A stretch of 64,000 bases of DNA from Saccharina japonica (Eukaryota > Sar > Phaeophyceae > Laminariales > Laminariaceae), in the NCBI GenBank assembly GCA_008828725.1, contig MEHQ01000067.1, positions 345,197-409,196 on the forward strand, in the 5' to 3' direction. The translations under genes were made by a program, and so were the position numbers. Shown here piece after piece: positions 50,681 to 61,296 of the stretch (position 1 is the stretch's first letter; every line of letters starts with the position of its first letter). The notes beneath the pieces were generated by a model, which ran no database searches, was not told the DNA's origin, and saw only the letters and a list, made by a program, of their open reading frames with translations.

Positions 50681-51480
50681 TCGCCGGTGTGTGTTGTCTT
50701 CACATTAACCTCGTTATTTCTACCGACGACTACATCAGTACACCCAGTGTCTGCTGTCCTGATTCCTAATCCTAGCGAGATGAAGGCTATGTGGTGACAG
50801 GCTGTGAGACAGAGAAAACAACAAAACAAAATATACGCAAATTAATGGGTAAAGCAAGTGCAATGTTTGGTTGCTTGATTATTGATTTGCTTCAGTATAT
50901 TTACTTTTTATTATTTTTTCTTTTCGCTTTTTCTTTTTTCTCTTTTTTTCTCTTGCATGCACCTGGATTGCTAGCAGGGTAGGTCTTGCCTGTCGTATAT
51001 GGCGTTGCATTGTCTGCTCTGCTTACTGCACTGAGTGTAGTATCTCTGTGTCGTAGTTTTGTGACCACAGAACTGGTACCTTTTTAGGATGAAGAATCGG
51101 CACGGACACTGGGTGTGCTGGATGTCGACGGGTAGAAAGGAAGGTTTAATGTGAAGAACACACACACACACAATGTCAACATACCGGGTACGAGAACACA
51201 AGGACACGAGCCAAACAAAAAAATGATAACAAAAAGACACATATAAAAAACGGATTCTGACATGAAACAGAATACAACTGACGCAAGAAGACAGAAGCTC
51301 TCCTAGAAAAAAAGCATATACGAATACGTGCTCATGAGTAACAAATAACTGGCGCACGGGCGAAGTACGAGACACGAAGAAGAGGAAGACACCGGCATAC
51401 ATAGCACCACGGGGGCAACAGGAAACAAAGAAAGGAAAGAACAAGGCAAAAACCAAGAAATAAGTCACAAGAGCAAAAAG
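50681..51480. repeat. Dispersed repeat with inverted ends
   Basis: 50688-50815 and 51035-51170 are imperfect inverted copies of each other (GTGTTGTCTTCACATTAACC against GTTTAATGTGAAGAACACAC). 51180-51480 matches 22625-22880. The T/A-rich strand bias gives the longest open frame in the window on the minus strand, which I read as chance. Confidence 0.6.
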
Positions 51481-52764
51481 AAAACGAAAAAGAAAATTGT
51501 TCTCAAGGCGATAATAGTAACTATTTAATAGTGCGAAGTTCCCGTCTTTGCTACGGAACCGATACGGGGACCATGCCACACCTCCTGCCGTCTCCTTCCT
51601 ATTCTCATCAATAGCGGTGTCAAGAGCCGGTGCTACCTCTACGTACCGGTATGATAACATATTTACTTGGATTGTTTTTGAAGAATGCCTGGTACGCAGA
51701 GTAGATGCCAAACCCACAAACACGTAACTTTCGGTATACTTTAAAAAGCAGAAACTCGTACGTATTTTTTTTCGGTATTTGTAGCCGAAATTTCCGGTAT
51801 TATTCCAGCAAATAGATAGTTTCGGTATTTTTCCGGTATTTTCCGGTATCCCAGCAAAACGAACTTCGGTATTTCCCGGCATTCCAAGAAATCGCGCCGG
51901 TTGTGTGTCGCTGGCTGTCTGTGGGGTGGACTTCCCGACCATATTGTATATACACAATATTGATATTTAAACAAACACTCTGTATATAGCAGATAACAAA
52001 AAAAGGTTATGTACCTGGTAAGTAAGTGTGATACGTAGGGCGTAGGAATTGACTCTTTCTTAGATATTCCGCGTGGACAGAAACAGCCCGGTAGACGGAC
52101 AGACGCTGATTACCTTTTGTACCCTACTAAAAGCCTGGAACGCTGTACCGGGTAAAATTATATTGATTGATGTGCATAATGCAAAAACATATTATTATTA
52201 ATAATTTTACTGTTGTTATTGACCTCTATCTCTACTCTGTGAGTCAGTCCTATGAACCCCCCCTGGTGAAAACGTTGTGCGTGTATATAGGCGATTGACC
52301 AAATATACGCGTTTTTTCCCAAGTCTTAATGGCTCTCATTTCGACGTCGAAAAGCCTAATACTTCCAATAAATAGTCGTTCACCCAGCACGGAAGGTTCA
52401 TTTTGACTGCAGGCGCATTGAAAATGCATTTTTGGCGCATCTCGACAAAGAACGGGCATCCTCTTTTTACAAAATAAAAAAAATACGTCAGTGCTCCTTT
52501 TTCGTCTCTTATATACCAGGTAGTGTATAGATATAGAACTCCCTACGTTTGAGCTTGTCGGTGTTACTTGCCCGGTGACTGTTTTGTTTTCGTTACGTCG
52601 TAGCTTTCAATATACATTTTTTTATATAAGTCGTGCTTGTCCGGTGGCTACGCACGAATAGCTTTTACGAGCAACGGACAGCAGCCCCTGCTACATCCTC
52701 CCTTTCGAGCTTGTGACACGCTCCGGGATTCGAAGTCAGCCACAGTCAGTCCTAAAGGGGAACC
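51481..52764. other. Unassigned stretch
   Basis: TTTCCGGTATT-type words repeat at 51770-51890. No gene is recognised. Confidence 0.35.
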
Positions 52765-52856
52765 TTAACCCTTACTGGAGGCCCGTTTAGGGGACAACTT
52801 ACTTAGAATTTGAGTGGACTGTCCCCAAAATGAGACTGCAGTCTTAAAAGGGTTAA
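52765..52856. mobile_element. TTAA-bounded foldback MITE (family C)
   Basis: 92 bp from TTAACCCTTACTGGAGGC to AAAAGGGTTAA. Arms CCCGTTTAGGGGACAA and TGTCCCCAAAATGAG. Second copy of the unit at 18482-18585. Confidence 0.7.
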
Positions 52857-53121
52857 CCTTGTATATATGCATGCATATGTGCAGGCCTACAGTGTGTTCG
52901 GCTCGACTTCCGGGCCGGTTCGTGCGCTTCGGATCAACAAAAAAAAAAAAAACAAGTGCGATACATCTTGGCCGTTTTGCTTTTCTCCTCTTGCTCCGTC
53001 AAAATTTGTCTGCAGACACACTCAACACATCCGGAAAGGACAAGAAAAAACGCCATCACCTTCTTCTCCTTCGTATATAGTCCTCCGGAAAAGCGTAGTA
53101 GGTAACACAGCCGATACCGTC

Positions 53122-53305
53122 ATGATGACTGCCCAGCGTACCCGTTCCGTGAGCTTGATGGCTCTGAGCTGCTCGATGATTGCGGTCCTTTCGGGCGGTT
53201 TCGTCTCCGGTGCTACTAGCATCGTCGCTGGATCGACGGACTGCAAGCTCCCGGAGGCGGTGGGGAACGGCGTCTGCGACATGTCGAACAACAACGAGGA
53301 GTGTG
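53122..53305 (+). CDS. LNR-type protein exon 1
   Basis: Signal peptide and first half of an LNR-like repeat, ending EEC plus one base. Donor G|GTGCGT, phase 1. A second ATG follows directly at 53125. Confidence 0.8.
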
Positions 53306-56178
53306 GTGCGTCGTGCGTCGCGTTGTTTCGTGGCTCCTGTGTTCCAATTTATTGTTGTTTTCATACCGTGCGGGCATCGTTGCATGCAAGGCGCGTGTGC
53401 TATACAATGACACGGGAAAGATAGCGCAGCGTGCATCCGACCGCGTGTTACGATATAGAGGTACATAGCACTTTGTTAGTCCGAAACAGTTTCTGAATGA
53501 TCGTGCTCCCTTGCCCCCAAGACATCGGCTGTGTTGCAACATGTTGTTTGTTGTATATTACGGGGGACCATAGTAAGTAGGACCAAACATTGTTAGTAAA
53601 AATAGGTAAATATTTAGTTTTTTGTGTGTGCCGTAGGTCCTATTTACTATGGCATCATTAGCCCACCCCGTAATAGTTGCAGTAGGCCACGGGATTGTCC
53701 ATCGACTCGTATGAATACGTCGCATATACGAGCACTTTTATTTTCGTCCAAAAACCGTTTTTGTTTTTGTTTGTTTTTTTTGGTACGTGTAGAGGTCCGC
53801 AACCGGCCTCCTTCAGAAAAACAAGCAGGTTGCACCTCTGATTTCTGTAGCGCGCGCATCTCCGCACTAACTGCGCAATGCAACACCCGTCCATCATTGT
53901 CCAACAAACACCCCACTCAAGGTTATGACGGTGGCGACTGCTGCGAGTGCACGTGCATCATCGACTCCCTCTACCCCTGCGACGACGAGCTTCTGTTCGA
54001 GTGCCTCGACCCTAACGCGCCGTGCCGCGATGGCGCGAACTTCCTCGACGTCGTGGAAGACGAGTTCATGGCCTTCGCCGGGAGCTATGAGTTCGACCCG
54101 TGCATCGTGGGCCCGATAGGGGACGGCGAGTGCGACCTGGAGAACAACAGCGAAGAGTGCGGTGAGTCACGTGCTTTAAAAATAGCAAGCATCTCACAGA
54201 TGGCGATCTAGACCACCTTCTACGATCTGCTGTACTAATGTGAATCCCCACCCAAGAAACACGTCCTTACGATTGGAGTTATTTCGGGTCCACCTCACGG
54301 CAACCTGAGCTAGACCCTGCATATTGTATACATCGTGTAGTATATGCTGTGTACCGTGGGTCTGATCGTGGACGGCGAGAGCGATTTGGGGAGCAACAAC
54401 GAGGAATGCAGTGTGTCAAACGTTTCATGCTTGAACACCTCACCGATCACAATGTAGATCACATATCAAGATCTACTACTGTACTGTAGATTATGTACTA
54501 TAAGTTGTATCAAACGCCGTGTTTCATGAATCCGATCGGGGACGGCGAGCACGACTTGGAAATCAGTGGTGAGGTGGATCAAACGGTTTACCGGTATATG
54601 TAATCTCGAAGGTCACGATCTAGATTATCTATGCTATACCCTAATACTTACCGTTCACCGTCGGTACGATCGGGGACGCCGAGCTCGACCTGGAGCACAT
54701 CGAACAAGGAGTGGGGTGGGTCACTCTTGAAAATCATTTGCCGACGAGCTCATTTGTATTGTTGCGTACCGTATTCGTAGTTACTAAGGGCGCCAGATAA
54801 TATACTGATTACCCCAATATGATACCGGTTGATTCGTGTGGTCATGTCTGGGTGGATCCTCAAAAATTAAGGTTGTGCCGTGGCCCCGGGTCGAAGCAAC
54901 GCTGAGGACATACCAACCTTGCAAAAACGTTTTGAGGCAGGCGACATTACTCAAGCGCCGTACACGCAGTAGGTAACCCATTATTCACGATTTCTTCCGC
55001 CCAAAACGTATCATGTTCAGGTTACGACGGCGGCGACTGCTGCGAGTGCACCTGCGTCAGCACCCCGTTCCACGACTGCGGCGACGCCGGGTTCACCTGC
55101 GTCGACCCCACCTCCGGCTGCGCTCTCGTCGAGGCCGGCACCGTCGCCACCGTCAGCGCGTCTGCCAACGCTTACGACGTCCGCCCCGGCGCGGCCAGCA
55201 TGGGCTCCGGCTGCATGGCAGACGGCTGCTCGCCCGCCCTTACCCGCGACGGGATCACGGCCGACGGCGAATCGAGGTGGTCCTGCTCGCCGACCATCGT
55301 CGCCGGTGGGGGGCTGTGCGAGATCGAGTTCACGTTCGACACCCCTCAGGACATCAAGGACGTCCAGGTGGCGTTCTGGAAAGGGGACGAGCGCACGCGC
55401 ACGCTGGAGGTAAGCTACAAGGAGAGAGAGGGTGGATAGTAGGCTTTGCTGTGATTGGTCATTGAGGCTGCACTGTTTAGTTTTATATATTACTTTGTTT
55501 TCGGTGGGGTATGGGTTTCTTCCTCGAGTGAATATGGCTCAGACCAAATTTAGTTGAACTAGGTGCTTTTATCGTAGCATGCGACCACACACAAAACACA
55601 CCCTTCAACTGCTGCCAACGTCGTTGTGTTTGTTAGGCGACCATCAACGGGGAAGTATACGGCATGTTCGACTCCTACCCGGGATCCGTCTTCAACTCGT
55701 TCGGCGTCGAAGGGAACGGTGTTCGCATCCTGGCGCTCAAGTCCGTCGGCGTGACCGCCCAGGAATGGATCAGCGTACTCGAGGTCAGTTGACAACAAAC
55801 AAAAACTGACGCATATACTTCGTAGCATACTAAGGGCGGCTTGTGTCGTCACTGGAAGCCTAAGAAGAATGCGCTCCATGTTGTGTGTACAGCCATGTTA
55901 TCTGCTCGGGTTGAGCATGTATAACTCTGCTAGATTGTTTGCCGAGCTAAGTTTGGGTGATTTGTCCCCAACCTGAGGGTGTAGTTTTTGGAGTTAATTC
56001 GATAAACCTGGCACCCATACGCACGTATGATACGCCGCTTATTGGCACTTTGCGTCGGACCTCACACAGCGTCACCGCGTGAAATCCATAGGTCAATTCT
56101 GACAGGAACATTGCGGTTGACCCATCTAAATACTGACAATTTGGGTTTGTAATCTAGATCAAAGTTCACCGATGTTGA
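53122..56178 (+). CDS. Secreted protein with LNR-type repeat and C-terminal domain
   Basis: Exons 53122-53305, 53922-54161, 55021-55409, 55637-55783 and probably 56158-56178 give about 326 residues. Residues 1-30 form a signal peptide (basic start, hydrophobic MALSCSMIAVLSGGFVSG). Two Lin-12/Notch-type segments follow, each built across an exon junction: GNGVCDMSNNNEECGYDGGD and GDGECDLENNSEECGYDGGD, both running into CCECTC. They are LNR-like because one usual cysteine is Ser or Glu/Leu. The C-terminal 150 residues contain CEIEFTFDTPQDIKDVQVAF and WKGDERTRTLEATINGEVYG, a beta-rich domain resembling F5/8-type discoidin-like modules of brown-algal extracellular proteins. It probably acts outside the cell; ligand unknown. 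The last exon is uncertain: reading through exon 4 would stop after LEVS at 55795 instead. Confidence 0.8.
53439..53860 (-). mobile_element. MITE family B copy with a nested MITE A, in intron 1
   Basis: Left end CGCGTGTTACGATATAGAGG, right end GTTGCACCTCTGATTTCTGT followed by AGCGCGCGCATC. The body is interrupted at 53558-53673. Confidence 0.7.
53558..53673. mobile_element. MITE family A copy nested in MITE B
   Basis: TTACGGGGGACCATAGTAAG at the left, GGTCCTATTTACTATGG and CACCCCGTAA at the right. Confidence 0.8.
53922..54161 (+). CDS. LNR-type protein exon 2 (symmetric phase 1-1)
   Basis: 240 bp: GYDGGDCCECTCIIDSLYPC through IVGPIGDGECDLENNSEECG. Both borders are phase 1, so the exon can be duplicated or lost without changing frame. 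Confidence 0.85.
54345..54730 (+). pseudogene. Three decayed copies of the LNR exon end in intron 2
   Basis: Segments resembling the last 60 bp of exon 2 (GGGGACGGCGAGTGCGACCT) recur at about 54350-54415 (GTGGACGGCGAGAGCGATTT), 54530-54580 (GGGGACGGCGAGCACGACTT) and 54665-54720 (GGGGACGCCGAGCTCGACCT). Each has lost codons needed for the LNR cysteines, and no matching exon starts are visible. Confidence 0.75.
55021..55409 (+). CDS. LNR-type protein exon 3
   Basis: Starts GYDGGDCCECTCVSTPFHDC and ends ERTRTLE. It completes the second LNR-like repeat and opens the C-terminal domain. Acceptor TTCAG, donor GTAAGC, ends phase 0. The base composition is clearly more GC-rich than the flanking introns. 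Confidence 0.85.
55560..55590. mobile_element. MITE family B solo end in intron 3
   Basis: GGTGCTTTTATCGTAGCATG resembles one terminal repeat of family B. No body is visible. Confidence 0.4.
55637..55783 (+). CDS. LNR-type protein exon 4
   Basis: 49 codons, ATINGEVYGMFDSYPGSVFN to EWISVLE. Acceptor GTTAG, donor GTCAGT, phase 0. Confidence 0.8.
56158..56178 (+). CDS. LNR-type protein, possible last exon
   Basis: After the acceptor AATCTAG the frame reads IKVHRC and stops. SVLEIKV would be a natural final strand of the C-terminal domain. Short, so uncertain. Confidence 0.4.
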   Translation: MKVHRC

Positions 56179-57080
56179 CGACAACATTAACCCGATCATT
56201 ACGCGCTTGCGACTGAAATTCGTTCTGCGGGGTTATTCGCTATGTTTCGTAGCTCGTTGGCGGCTTGCACGCCTGTACCGGGCGACCGCCTGACCCGAGC
56301 AGCCAGCCGCGTCTCGCACTGCCTTTGCTCGAGTTCGCGGGAGACACATGAATCATTACAACGCACCCCTGGTACGCTCACTTCGTGTTGATCGCCATCC
56401 CCGAGCATGACCCTACAGAGTGTAAAACTGAGGGAGCGTAGAATGAGGCTTACTTTTCAATACGTCGTACATAAGCTCGATATTGATCGTACAAAGCTAT
56501 GCTAGGCTTGTCCATCGTTGCTCAATCCCATCTTCCATGCGCTCTCTCGCACCGTGCGTGTCGTGCAACACAAAATTGTTCTTGCAGGTGCGCTTCATGG
56601 TCGAGGCCTAATTTCGACCAAACTTCTTCAGCTCGTCGGTGCTCCCCACGCCCCTGCTCCGAGCTCGCACGCAGCAGTATCACCGGAGTGCGCCTTCGTT
56701 GCCGTAGCGTGTGAACGCATAGGGAGATATCGAATCAAGACACCTATATGAGTTGCCTCCCACTGTACACACTCCCGGATAGGAATTGAGAAGTGCACTC
56801 CCCCCCACAACGGTTGGTGTTGCCTGTGGCGAAAATGTATACGAGTGTTGTACGCCCGGCAGAGCTTTGTTTCGAGGGCATGTCTGACTGCCATCAACGG
56901 CTCTGCTTATAGGGTGTATCGCCCTTAGTGCGTGACGACTAGGTTTGAGAGGTTTTGTCCGCCGGGTGTTTTTTAAAGCAGAAGCGGCGCTCGTCGGCTA
57001 GATACCGTGTGGTATGATAGCAAAACCAGGGTCGACAGATGATGGCTTGGTACGTGTGTGTTGCTGATCTGCGGAGTCTG
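56179..57080. other. Unassigned stretch
   Basis: No gene or clear repeat is visible. Confidence 0.4.
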
Positions 57081-57149
57081 TCTCGTCCGTCTCCAGTTTG
57101 GGGGGAAACTACGTTTCCTCGCCGATGTTTACACGCTTTACCGCCATCC

Positions 57150-57430
57150 ACCGTACCATATGTATGACGTTTCCTGTGGTCCGTACGATATGTACCGTTA
57201 CGTGGTGTCCATTGGGTTTGAAACATGTTCGTTGAATATATGCTGTAGTGTTAAGCGCACACCCCAATATAGTGGTGAAATAGTTTTGACGTTTACCGGT
57301 CTCGCATGTATCACATATACGATGTTGTATGATACGGACCGGGGTGTGTTTTTTGTTTTCCGTGGATTTGAAAACATATTGTTTAAAAACGTGTATCGTT
57401 AGGCACACCCCACACCCTGTTGACGTTGGT
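57150..57430. repeat. Imperfect tandem duplication of about 160 bp
   Basis: GGGTTTGAAACATGTTCGTT with GCACACCCCAATATAG in the first unit corresponds to GGATTTGAAAACATATTGTT with GCACACCCCACACCCT in the second. Confidence 0.55.
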
Positions 57431-57919
57431 TTTCATTTGTCACGCTCGTGTGTAGCATTGTTCGTGTGGGTAGTCTATGTCTCCCACGTTGGCGTTGAGG
57501 GATTGAAAGCGCCGACCGCGTATATGTTGTGCGAGTTTTGCTGAATGTGATAGGGGGGTCGGTGGAGAAGTTTACATGTACAGCTATATACCTGGTATGA
57601 TATCTACCAGGTATGCATTTTGTTAGGATCGCGTATGAAATAGGTTGTCTACAGGACCGCCTCGTAATATATTCCTCCACAACCCTGCGTACTGGTACGT
57701 ACGCTGGTCTATCCTATGGCTTGCAGTTTTGGAAAGGGTTCGTGCGCTTTTTTCTCTGTATCCTCTCAAGTGGGCCAATACAAAACTCGAGATAAAGAAC
57801 ACCGCCCACGAAACACATTCGTCCGCATTGCAAGGGGTTGTTCATCAGCGTTTTCTTAGAGCGCAGGTTGATACCTTCGGAAGTTAGCTTTGACCGTTGA
57901 GGCTTCCGTCAATTGGACA

Positions 57920-58255
57920 TACATGTATGCCCCCCCCCCCTGCCGCGACATGCCTCTTTTTACACGTGCGATCGTGAGAGGAGTGGTGCGTGTTTCTTGG
58001 TATCCCCTCGTTGAGTAAATCACGCCTACCTCAGGAAAATGAAACACGTCGCACTCGTAACACTTCCATCCGGATCGAACGAGTCTTTGATTTTTTTTTC
58101 TTTGATCCCCGATACGCATTTGGTAGTTACCCGCGTGGGCTCCCATCACTTGGGCCTACGTGCATGGTCCCAAACGTATACCCCCCCCCCCCCCTTGCCG
58201 CGGCATGCCTCTTTGTACGACGCGCAAAAGCTAACAAGACGGGGGGCACTGGTAA
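57920..58255. repeat. Duplicated C-run segment
   Basis: CCCCCCCCCCTGCCGCGACATGCCTCTTT (57929-57958) recurs as a C14 run plus TTGCCGCGGCATGCCTCTTT at 58180-58213, about 250 bp apart. Confidence 0.65.
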
Positions 58256-58589
58256 ACAGGTTACTTACGTAGAAAATCGTAACTAGGGTCCGTAGGAAAT
58301 CGGTGTTGTACTTCTTCTCGGGAAGTTGAAGTTATTGTCAGAATACATCTTGGACGTTGGAGTTCTTTTTTTAGCGGTATTGTCTAGAGGGTCGGCACTG
58401 CTGTATGGTAGATCGAGGGTTAACGAGCAACCGTATCCATGGAGCAAGTGTAATCGGTAATCGGTATAGTGCGAGGGGAGTTATAAGCGCGGAGGCCATG
58501 GCGGAGTGTCGGCTTGATAACGATTAACCATTAACTAACTGTATAAAACGCCAACACCACTGGCTTTTGGGTCGCCAGTATAACATAAT

Positions 58590-59356
58590 CTTGCTATGCG
58601 CCTGAGGTTATGCCACTTCAGTCTGAAGCTCAAGTCTGAAGGTCAGGGCACCGTGGTGAGTCTTTTGACAGTGACAGGCGCCAGTTGCCTCTTAAAATGT
58701 GTTCCGCAGGTCATAAGCAGTTCGTTCGCCGCTGTCCACGAGACACCCTGCTGATACCAAATATACGCTGATACTAGGTTATAGGCCTCGATTGTTCATG
58801 TCGGTTTGTGGTGTTTCCGCGCTCTTTAAATATTATATGATACACCCCGCGATTACTCTATGTAGTCGGCTCCAACTTGTGCTTACGCATGTGAACCGTT
58901 CTCCTGCCCCACCTGTGCCCGAAAATCAAGTTTGAAGTCAAGGCATGGAAGTCCGTTGACAGGGCCAGTGACATGAGCCGTTTGCCTTTTGAATTATGTG
59001 TTTTTGGTCACCAGTTGCTCGTGTATCTTTGCCTACGTTTTTAGCGGTATGCTGATTATACCCAAGCTACGACCCCAATAGGTTATATGCCTCGATCACG
59101 CTGATCGTCGTTTTTCATATCGCTATGATGTGCTCTAAGCAAAGTGAAAAACGACAGCAGTATTGTCTGTGTACGAGAGCACTGACAGTATTGCCACAAA
59201 ATAATATCTATCGTTGACTCCAATAGGTTATATGCCTTGATCACGCTGCTCGTCGTTTCTTATATCGGTATGCTCTAAGCAACGTGAAAAATGAAAACAA
59301 TAGTGTCTGTGTACGAGAGCACTGACAGTACGGCCACAAAATAATACCTATCGTTG
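58590..59356. repeat. Nested tandem duplications
   Basis: 59079-59219 and 59220-59356 are close copies (AATAGGTTATATGCC, GTCTGTGTACGAGAGCACTG, GCCACAAAATAATA). A looser pair of about 300 bp covers 58590-58830 and 58890-59120 (AGGTTAT, CAAGTCTGAAGGTCAGG against CAAGTTTGAAGTCAAGG). Confidence 0.7.
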
Positions 59357-60388
59357 TCCTTTTCCTTCGGGCCCGCATCCTTGACGGATCGACGAAAGAA
59401 GACCAATGTTCTGGAACAAATGCCAACGCTAGTGAGAGTTCTCCGTAAACTTCCAGAGGGAAGAGGGTATAGTACCGCGAGCGAATACGCCTTCCCCGCA
59501 CGAGCTGTCAAGGTGACAGTTCAAAGACGTGATAATGTAGCCTGAAACTGAGGCTAGGTACGTAGCATTTCCGATTACCAGAAGCAGCTGTTTCCATGGC
59601 TAAGCCGTCCGTAAATCCTGAAATGCTTAAACCGCCCTGCACTGCGCGGTCGCATCCCTCTGCCCACCGGCGCAATGCTACTGCACACAACCTTGACGAG
59701 GCGCTTCACTCCCCAAGTAAAGCAATCTGTTAGATATACCTCGTGCAGCAATTAAACCACCATGAACAGCATCAACCTTCGGTATGTTTTTGGTTTTAAG
59801 ACAGCAAGGAGTAGTGCGCAGGACTGAATGTCCGTACACATAGCAGCCATCAGCTATCGAAGCTTCTTATACCGGCACCCACTCCTGATATCAATGAGGA
59901 GCACTCGCTGCTGATACGAACCAGCACTAGGCTACACTGAAAAAAACAACCGCAATTTTGGCAGTGCAAAGCACAAAAAAGTGGCCAGTTGTCTCCCAGA
60001 TATTGAGGAATTCAGACTTCAAACGTAACGGCTCAAGGTGGTGGTGACGGCATCAGCCACGGCCCAACCGAGGCATGATAGCTATAGAGCTTGGCCTACA
60101 ATGCGACCCGCTGCATCACGCGTGCGCTAGATGGTGCGACAAATACCACGTCTATACTAGTCCAGCCGCTTCCTGCTTGGTGGGGGAGATTGCGACATGG
60201 TAGCTTTACAGCTCAGACTACGACGCGATACATACGCTGGTGCCACGGGGGCGCAGGGTGATGGAAACCGAAAATTCACTACAACAGTAATCCACCCTCT
60301 TCCTTGGTGGGAGGTCATATTCTCCCTATCGTATGTTTTGCCTCAAACCCACATACATACATACATACTGTAGTTACTCATATATATA
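59357..60388. other. Unassigned stretch
   Basis: No gene or clear repeat is visible. Confidence 0.35.
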
Positions 60389-60622
60389 CGACGCGTGCGA
60401 CTAAAGAGAGGGAGCACTTTTTGGTGCAAACATATTGTGAAGAATCCAAAACCGTCGGACTTTTATTATTGTGTTGCAATATTTTTCGTGATACACTTGA
60501 TTGAGCCATGGGATTCTTCGTCGGGTAGCACTTATATTTTCCTCCCAGAAAATATTTCTGGGTGAGGTACGTGTATGGCTGCTACAGTGTAAAACATGGT
60601 GCACCTCTGTCGGAGCTTACGT
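60389..60622 (-). mobile_element. MITE family B copy
   Basis: Starts ACGCGTGCGACTAAAGAGAG and ends GGTGCACCTCTGTCGGAGCT. The interior holds AAACCGTCGGACTTTTATTA, the reverse of the family body. Confidence 0.65.
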
Positions 60623-60666
60623 CATACCTGGTGTATTTGTAACCGCCAATAACCAGCGATCGATGT

Positions 60667-61296
60667 ATGTGTATTCTACAACTACACAGAGCAGTATCTA
60701 CTCTTACCCACTTCTTCTACAGTACGATCCGCGATAGAACCGCTTCTCTACCACGACATGTCTGCGGCGATCTACGACCGAACTCCGCTGACCCCCGCCC
60801 CGCATCAACCGGGATCACCGGATCGTCGACATCTGGAATCATCGGAGCATTATCATCTGGGATCACTCGATCGTCAACATCTGGGATCATCAGATCATCA
60901 GCTGAATCATCAGCATCTGGCATTACCGGATCATCAGCTGGACCATCATCATCTGGCATCACCGCGGCATCAGCTGAGACATCACCGCCTGCTTCACCAG
61001 GGGTCGTGTCAGCTTCCCGAGAGCTGTGTCTGACTGACGCTCCCACAAGAGTCGAGCCCAAAACAGACAACAACGAGGCCAACCGTCAGCTGAAAGAGGT
61101 CTACACGCTCACAACAGCGGAAGAACAACCACGGGCAAACCCCGGGACAGGATCTGCGGAACCAAAACTGAGCAACCAAGAGCCACTGGCGACTTCGAAC
61201 TTCGTGTACACCCGCACGCCAACTTCATGCTTGCTCTTCTTCCTGGACAAAGCGCTCCTCGATATCGGGACCAAGAAGAAGACACTGACTGCTTGA
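60667..61296 (+). other. Unrecognised repetitive open frame
   Basis: 209 codons. The middle (about 60810-60990) is a minisatellite of units like GGATCATCAGCATCTGG that gives Ser/Gly/Ile repeats on the plus strand and acidic (DDPVIPDVDD-like) repeats on the minus strand; both strands stay open. I cannot tell which strand, if any, is coding. Confidence 0.2.

Noticed and set aside
50971..51957. Longest open frame of the window (328 codons, minus strand)
   Set aside because: It runs through a dispersed A-rich repeat. The Phe/Leu/Cys-rich translation is what such sequence gives by chance, part of it is shared with the repeat at 22.6-22.9 kb, and no family feature is present.
60717..61082. Acidic minus-strand frame with DDPVIPD repeats
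   Set aside because: It is the antisense of a minisatellite that is open on both strands. Neither strand has support beyond length.
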